NCBI RefSeq assembly: GCF_014282275.1
Contig: NZ_VFIA01000007.1
Coordinates: 124,001-188,000, forward strand
Reading direction: 5' to 3'
Origin: Spirosoma utsteinense
GTDB taxonomy: Bacteria; Bacteroidota; Bacteroidia; Cytophagales; Spirosomataceae
Length of the DNA: 64,000 nt
Of the stretch, positions 59,333 through 64,000 are shown one piece after another; the stretch's first letter is position 1, and each line of letters begins with the position of its first letter. The notes beneath the pieces were generated by a model, which saw nothing but the letters and a program-made list of their open reading frames with translations, was not told the DNA's origin and did no database searches. Both the position numbers and the translations under genes were made by a program.

Positions 59333-62300
59333 CTAGAATCCTATCTGGAGTCCGGCCATAATCGTTCTTGCCTGCGGGAACTGCCCGTAGTCGATGCCAT
59401 TGGTCAGCGACGAGCCACCGAACGAGCCAATCTCCGGGTCGTAACCACTCTTGTAACCGGTTATCGTTAGCAGATTGGTAGTAGATACATACACACGGGC
59501 TCTGGTTATGAACGAAGTCCCCAGCGGAGCGAGCCAGTTTGCAGGCAGCGCATAGCCTACTGTTAGATTCTTCATCCGAATGTAGGAGCCACTCTCAACG
59601 AAGCGATTGGAAGCCCGGGCGTTATGATTCGGGTCGCCGGCCACCGCCCGCGGTACGTCCGTAACCTGGCCTTCCCTCACCCAGCGGTCTAATACTGCCG
59701 TACCCGCGTTGAACAACCGGGTCATCCCTTCCAGATTATATTTTACAGTGCTGTAGATCTGGTTGCCCTGTACGCCCTGAATAAACAGCGTAAGATCCAC
59801 CCCTTTCCACTTGGCCGTGAAATTCGTTCCGTAGGTAAACTTGGGGAGGAATTGACCGATTTTGACTTTGTCACTCGGATCAACTTTACCGTCACCGTTT
59901 ACATCGGTATATCGGATATCACCGGGCAGGGGCGAATTTTTATCGGCTACTACGTCGGTATATTGTGCTTTCCAGGAATCTACTTCACCCTGATTCTGGA
60001 AGATACCGTTGGTTTTGTAGCCGTAGAAATAACCAATAGGTTGCCCTACTTCGGTCTTGGTGATGTTATCCCCGTACCAGTCGCCACCAAAAATAGTGTT
60101 CCCCACGTCGCCCAACGAGATTACTTTGTTGCGAACGGCGCTGATGTTTCCATTCAACTGCCAGGTCAAAGCACCTTTGTTCGATTGGTACCCGGCCTGT
60201 AATTCAATTCCCCGGTTTTGAACGGAACCCACGTTGGCTAGTGGTGCCTCATCGTAGCCCATGGAGGGTGGAATAGGCCGGTTAAGGACCATGTCACGCG
60301 TCAGGTTATTGAAATAATCAACCGATACGGAGAACTTGCCATTCAACAGGGTAGCATCGATACCTACGTTGGTCATGGCCACACTTTCCCACTTCAGATC
60401 CCGGTTGGCCAGTTTTCGGATCGTATAGCCCTGGCTTTCAATGGATGTCGTCTTATCGAACTCGTAATAAGGGTCGCTCGACAAGGTCGCCTGATAACCG
60501 TAGTCACCAATATTGTTATTACCCACCAGGCCGTAGCTTCCGCGCAATTTCAGCTCGGTGATCGCCGGGATATTTTTCATGAATCTCTCTTCACTGATTC
60601 TCCAGCCCGCCGAAGCCGCCGGAAAGTTGCCCCACTTTTTACCGGGCGCGTACTTGGACGAACCATCGCGACGAAACGATAAACCAAGCAGGTATTTACC
60701 CGAATACTCGTAGTTAAGGCGACCAACGTAGGACAGAATAGCTGATTCTGCGCGTCCGGCACCAATGCGGGGGCTCGTTAAGTTAGTGGGCTCGATAATC
60801 GCGTTGGTGATCGTATTATTACCACCTAAGTTGATATTTGAAAATACCGACGTTTGTTTCTCCGCTACGGCCGTTGCATTGATGGTGTGTTTGCCAAAGT
60901 CCTTAATATAGCTTAACTGGTTTGTGTAGATTGGCGCAACTGACTGTCCTCTGTCCTGCGAAATACTTGCATAACTGAGCGAGGCAAATCCACCCGGTCC
61001 GCTATCGTAACTGGGATTAACGGTACGGCCAATAGAGTTGTAGATGTTGATGCCACCCTGAAAGCGATATTTTAAACCAGTCAGTATTTCTACATCTACG
61101 TAAAACGTACTGAAAACCGTATTGGATTGTGTCGTATTGCTGTTCAGGAGGACATTGCGCACGGGGTTCGATGGGTCGGTCCCATCTACGTTTTTCGACC
61201 CTTCAAATCCGCCCAGGTTGTTGGGGTTATAAACAGGCAGGTACGGTATTGTATTGATAATATTCCGGATCTGCGTACCGATCGAACCACCATTTTGCTC
61301 AATGCGCCGGCTGTCATAGGCCAGATACAGGGTTTGCCCCAGCGTAACCCGCTTCCCGAGCTTGTGGTCCGAGTTGAGCCGGATATTACCCCGCTTATAA
61401 TCCGTGCCAAGCATGATCCCATCCTGGCTGAAGAAGCCGCCGGAGAGATAAAATTTTGACACATCATTCCCACCCGAAAGCTCAAGTCTGTGTTGCTGAA
61501 TGGTCGCGTTCCGGAACATCTCATCCTGCCAGTCGGTGTCGGTCTGCCGGAAAGTCTGGGTAGCGCCCGTATAAATAGGTTGGTCTAAGCCGGTTTGCCA
61601 GCGAGGTGGTATACTCGTTCCGGCTGGTTTACCATTGTAGATATCTCCATTATTCAGCAGATCCGTTCCGTAGGCGATGTATTGATCCCGGTTCAGAAGC
61701 GGCAACTTTCTCCATGCCGTTTGTACCCCGACATAGGAATCGATAGTAACGCTCAGTTTCTTCGAGTTCGAGCGTTTGGTCGTAATAAGAATAACCCCGT
61801 TTGCGGCACGAGAGCCGTAAATGGCGGCAGCACTGGCGTCCTTCAATACTTCAATCGACTGAACGTCTTTTGGATCAACATTGGACCCGTCGCCAACGGG
61901 AACGCCATCCACGACATACAGCGGGTTGGCATTGTTTACCGTACCAACGCCCCGAATTCGGATAATGGGCGCTTCGCCCGGCGCACCATTGTTGGTTACG
62001 GTTACCCCGGCAGCCCGGCCCTGTAGCGATTGTGATATGTTGGAAACAGGTAATACGCCAATCTCTTTGTCGGAAACCGAAGCGATGGCACCGGTCAGTG
62101 ACGTTTTTCGCTGCGTTCCATAGCCGACTACGACCACTTCATTGAGCGTCTTATTGTCGGCAATAAGGGTAACATTAATCGCAGACTGATTACCTACAGC
62201 CACTTCTTTGGTGCCATAGCCGATAAAGGAAAAAACCAGCGTAGTACCTGAACCTTCCGGAACAGTCAATTTATAATTACCATTCACGTCTGTAGTCGTC

Positions 62301-62809
62301 CCTCGGTTCGTCGACTTTATCTGGATGTTTACGCCCGGCAAACCCTCCCCATTGTCGCCCGTGACCTGACCCGTAAGTTGTACGTCCTGCGCTGCCTCGT
62401 TGCTACGCTGAGTCGTTGAATTTTGCTGGGGGAGAGTAACCGGAACGGCTTCTCTTTTTATCAGAATCTGCTGACCAACAACCTCATATTTTAAGCTGAG
62501 GGGTGCCAGAATATGCTCCAGCAGTAAAGAAAGTTGCTCATTAGTAGCCTGATAGGTGACTTTCCGCTTCGATTGAATAATTTCCCGGCTGAACAGGAAT
62601 TGAACGTTTGCCTGTTTTTCAATTCGTTTAAAGACAGACTCAACGTCCTGATTTTTAGCGGAGAGGCTAATTCGTCGCTCTAAAAGATCCTGCGCTCTGC
62701 CATCGAAGGCGAAGCTGATGTTGACCAGGGCAAATGCAAACAAGAGTTGTAGACTTGTGATTTTCATGATCCTGACCCAAACACTGCGGTGAAGTAAAAT
62801 GTAATGCAT
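59333..62809 (-). CDS. SusC/RagA family TonB-dependent receptor with STN signalling domain
   Basis: A 1158-residue outer-membrane importer. Order: signal sequence (about 15-40), STN domain (about 45-115, RRISLSAKNQDVESVFKRI), carboxypeptidase-D-like domain (LTGQVTGDNGEGLPGVNIQIK), the SusC signature AAAIYGSRAANGVILITTKR in the plug, and the barrel. The STN domain is the part that contacts FecR-type anti-sigma factors, and a FecR gene lies directly upstream, so this receptor probably signals substrate to an ECF sigma factor. The start at 62809 is kept because a VWVRIMKIT-like N-terminus is common in this group; ATG 62767 is possible. Confidence 0.95.
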   Translation of the reverse strand: MHYILLHRSVWVRIMKITSLQLLFAFALVNISFAFDGRAQDLLERRISLSAKNQDVESVFKRIEKQANVQFLFSREIIQSKRKVTYQATNEQLSLLLEHILAPLSLKYEVVGQQILIKREAVPVTLPQQNSTTQRSNEAAQDVQLTGQVTGDNGEGLPGVNIQIKSTNRGTTTDVNGNYKLTVPEGSGTTLVFSFIGYGTKEVAVGNQSAINVTLIADNKTLNEVVVVGYGTQRKTSLTGAIASVSDKEIGVLPVSNISQSLQGRAAGVTVTNNGAPGEAPIIRIRGVGTVNNANPLYVVDGVPVGDGSNVDPKDVQSIEVLKDASAAAIYGSRAANGVILITTKRSNSKKLSVTIDSYVGVQTAWRKLPLLNRDQYIAYGTDLLNNGDIYNGKPAGTSIPPRWQTGLDQPIYTGATQTFRQTDTDWQDEMFRNATIQQHRLELSGGNDVSKFYLSGGFFSQDGIMLGTDYKRGNIRLNSDHKLGKRVTLGQTLYLAYDSRRIEQNGGSIGTQIRNIINTIPYLPVYNPNNLGGFEGSKNVDGTDPSNPVRNVLLNSNTTQSNTVFSTFYVDVEILTGLKYRFQGGINIYNSIGRTVNPSYDSGPGGFASLSYASISQDRGQSVAPIYTNQLSYIKDFGKHTINATAVAEKQTSVFSNINLGGNNTITNAIIEPTNLTSPRIGAGRAESAILSYVGRLNYEYSGKYLLGLSFRRDGSSKYAPGKKWGNFPAASAGWRISEERFMKNIPAITELKLRGSYGLVGNNNIGDYGYQATLSSDPYYEFDKTTSIESQGYTIRKLANRDLKWESVAMTNVGIDATLLNGKFSVSVDYFNNLTRDMVLNRPIPPSMGYDEAPLANVGSVQNRGIELQAGYQSNKGALTWQLNGNISAVRNKVISLGDVGNTIFGGDWYGDNITKTEVGQPIGYFYGYKTNGIFQNQGEVDSWKAQYTDVVADKNSPLPGDIRYTDVNGDGKVDPSDKVKIGQFLPKFTYGTNFTAKWKGVDLTLFIQGVQGNQIYSTVKYNLEGMTRLFNAGTAVLDRWVREGQVTDVPRAVAGDPNHNARASNRFVESGSYIRMKNLTVGYALPANWLAPLGTSFITRARVYVSTTNLLTITGYKSGYDPEIGSFGGSSLTNGIDYGQFPQARTIMAGLQIGF

Positions 62810-62860
62810 AAGTTTGTTTACGTTGTTGTTCTTTTTGAAGAATGGACAAGAAAATCCCTT

Positions 62861-62875
62861 ACCCTTATCAAGGGT
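62861..62875. promoter_or_regulatory. Small inverted repeat upstream of the STN-SusC gene
   Basis: ACCCTT and AAGGGT flank an ATC centre, 52 bases before the SusC start. It could be a regulator contact or chance; no matching site was noted elsewhere. Confidence 0.3.
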
Positions 62876-62911
62876 TATGTGTTAGACGAGCACAGAAATG
62901 GGGGACTTTAC

Positions 62912-62940
62912 AGGCGATAGTGTTGGACGCACTATCGCCT
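62912..62940. terminator. Hairpin between FecR and SusC genes
   Basis: A perfect 11-bp stem, AGGCGATAGTG at 62912-62922 and its complement at 62930-62940, with a 7-base loop. In the minus (coding) direction there is no U-run; in the plus direction a short TTTTG follows. It may end or damp the FecR message before SusC. Confidence 0.55.
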
Positions 62941-63003
62941 TTTGTCGTTAGAAGATTAACGCTGCACCATAGCGGGCTTTTGTTGTTAAGGGTTCAGGAA
63001 TAG

Positions 63004-64000
63004 TTAATTACATCCGGCGCTTTCAATAATGACCTGGTTATTCACTACGTCAAAGCTGGATTCTATTGTCTGGCATATAAGCCGGATCTTTTCAAGGAAT
63101 GGAACATCATTTAGCTGGCCCGTAAATGTGCAGTTTTTGAGAAGCTTACGATCATAGACAATTGGCATATGATACGCAGCCTCCAACTGGGTAAGGACGT
63201 CGGGAACTGGTGTAAAATCAAATTTGAATGGCTGGCTAATAATAGCTGACGACCCTGTCTCCAGCGGCTGGGTTGCCCTTGTTTCAACCTTATCCGTCTT
63301 AGCGTTCAGGTTGAGCTGCTGGTTAACGGCCAGCCGGACTTCCTTTTGAGAAGAACCCGGAGCGTTAACCGGCGTGACCGTTACATTCCCCGTCTTTACT
63401 TTCACAAAAGCGTCCGATTCATTCGCAAATGAGCGAATCTGAAAGCTGGTGCCCGTTACCCTGGTCGTCAGGCGATTTGTGTACACGAGAAACGGTTTAG
63501 CCGGATTTTTGGCAACTTCAAAGAAACCCTCACCCTGAAGGTAAACTTCCCGAAGGTCATGCGTTGGCCCCATCCGAAATCGAATCTGGCTATTAGCCGA
63601 CAGCAGTACCGATGATTGTTCGGGAAGGAGGACCGTCATCGACCGGTTAGCCTTATTCTTCACGACTTTCCACTCACCAGTGGGTGTAGCCTGCCTTTCT
63701 GTACCTATGCCTGCTAACGACTGAATCGTTGGTTTATCAAGTTGCCACCAGATCAAAACAGATAGAATGCTGGCTGCAGCTACCCAACGTCCCCATTGCC
63801 AACTGATCAATGGCTTAACCGGCGTGTAGGTATCAGGAAGCTGATCCAGAATTTGCTGTGTTTTTACGTTTATCTGCTGATCCGTGAGTGACATCTCCTT
63901 TCCATGGAGGGTCAGGAATACCGCCACGGCTTGCTCATAGAGATCAAACTTTTCCGGATGTTCAGCCAGCCACTGCTGCCAGACCAACTGGTCTTCCGTA
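63004..64000 (-). CDS. FecR family anti-sigma factor, 5' end outside window
   Basis: At least 332 residues are in the window; the frame is open through the right edge (a TTG at 63987 is not the real start because coding sequence TEDQ continues before it). The N-terminal cytoplasmic part has VWQQWLAEHPE, the usual sigma-binding region. One membrane helix follows (about WVAAASILSVLIWW), then the periplasmic FecR domain with WKVVKNKANRSMTVLLPE, SQIRFRM and LQGEGFFEVAKNPAKPFLVYT. The C-terminal FTGQLNDVPFLEKIRLICQTI is the domain that contacts the receptor STN domain. An ECF sigma factor gene is expected just past the edge. It regulates the STN-SusC/SusD operon downstream. Confidence 0.92.
   Translation of the reverse strand, partial: TEDQLVWQQWLAEHPEKFDLYEQAVAVFLTLHGKEMSLTDQQINVKTQQILDQLPDTYTPVKPLISWQWGRWVAAASILSVLIWWQLDKPTIQSLAGIGTERQATPTGEWKVVKNKANRSMTVLLPEQSSVLLSANSQIRFRMGPTHDLREVYLQGEGFFEVAKNPAKPFLVYTNRLTTRVTGTSFQIRSFANESDAFVKVKTGNVTVTPVNAPGSSQKEVRLAVNQQLNLNAKTDKVETRATQPLETGSSAIISQPFKFDFTPVPDVLTQLEAAYHMPIVYDRKLLKNCTFTGQLNDVPFLEKIRLICQTIESSFDVVNNQVIIESAGCN

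Overview
The window looks like a Cytophagales (Bacteroidota) chromosome, most like Spirosoma. Three things point there: two SusC/SusD pairs, a giant secreted protein ending in a type IX secretion (Por) sorting domain, and a 7TM-sensor hybrid histidine kinase with an AraC output domain. Coding density is high, GC is moderate to high, and most genes start with an export signal or lipobox. No tRNA, rRNA, CRISPR array or insertion sequence was recognised. The genus is inference; the phylum is well supported.

Left block (1-13.2 kb): a partial GH88-like hydrolase on the minus strand faces away from an S9 prolyl-oligopeptidase-type peptidase and a DUF2911 lipid-free secreted protein. These are followed by a LacI-type regulator (minus) divergent from a plus-strand operon kduI - GH88 unsaturated glucuronyl hydrolase - SusC - SusD. 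The 331-base regulator/operon gap holds a 28-bp perfect palindrome that is a very good candidate operator. The block reads as an import and breakdown locus for uronic-acid oligosaccharides: SusCD imports, GH88 cuts off the unsaturated uronate, and KduI isomerises it.

Middle (13.2-24.6 kb): strong hairpins separate the operon from a 2604-residue mosaic surface protein (beta-propeller-like start, beta-helix, leucine-rich repeats, 216-bp tandem repeats, Ig-like domains, T9SS tail). It is followed by the 7TM hybrid sensor/AraC regulator.

Right block (24.8-64 kb), all on the minus strand: a DUF6624 protein, GH10 xylanase, six CE1-type esterase genes (seven catalytic domains), a GH8 exo-oligoxylanase, GH29 fucosidase, GH39 xylosidase, a BD-FAE-like esterase, a frameshifted SGNH/CE6-like esterase, GH97, two GH43, a VOC protein, GH127, a GIY-YIG protein, GH95, a VCBS/ASPIC lipoprotein, SusD, SusC with an STN domain, and a FecR anti-sigma factor cut by the right edge. 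Together these would strip acyl, arabinosyl, fucosyl and other side groups from a hemicellulose such as arabinoxylan or a mixed xylan/xyloglucan, cut the xylan backbone, and import the products. FecR plus STN-SusC implies sigma/anti-sigma control; the 7TM hybrid kinase may add a second input.

The most striking unexplained feature is a family of ten long, near-perfect palindromes (stems up to 61 bp) sitting in ten intergenic gaps between 26.7 and 51.6 kb and nowhere else in the window. They occur in both orientations, and two of them bracket the only GIY-YIG nuclease-like gene.
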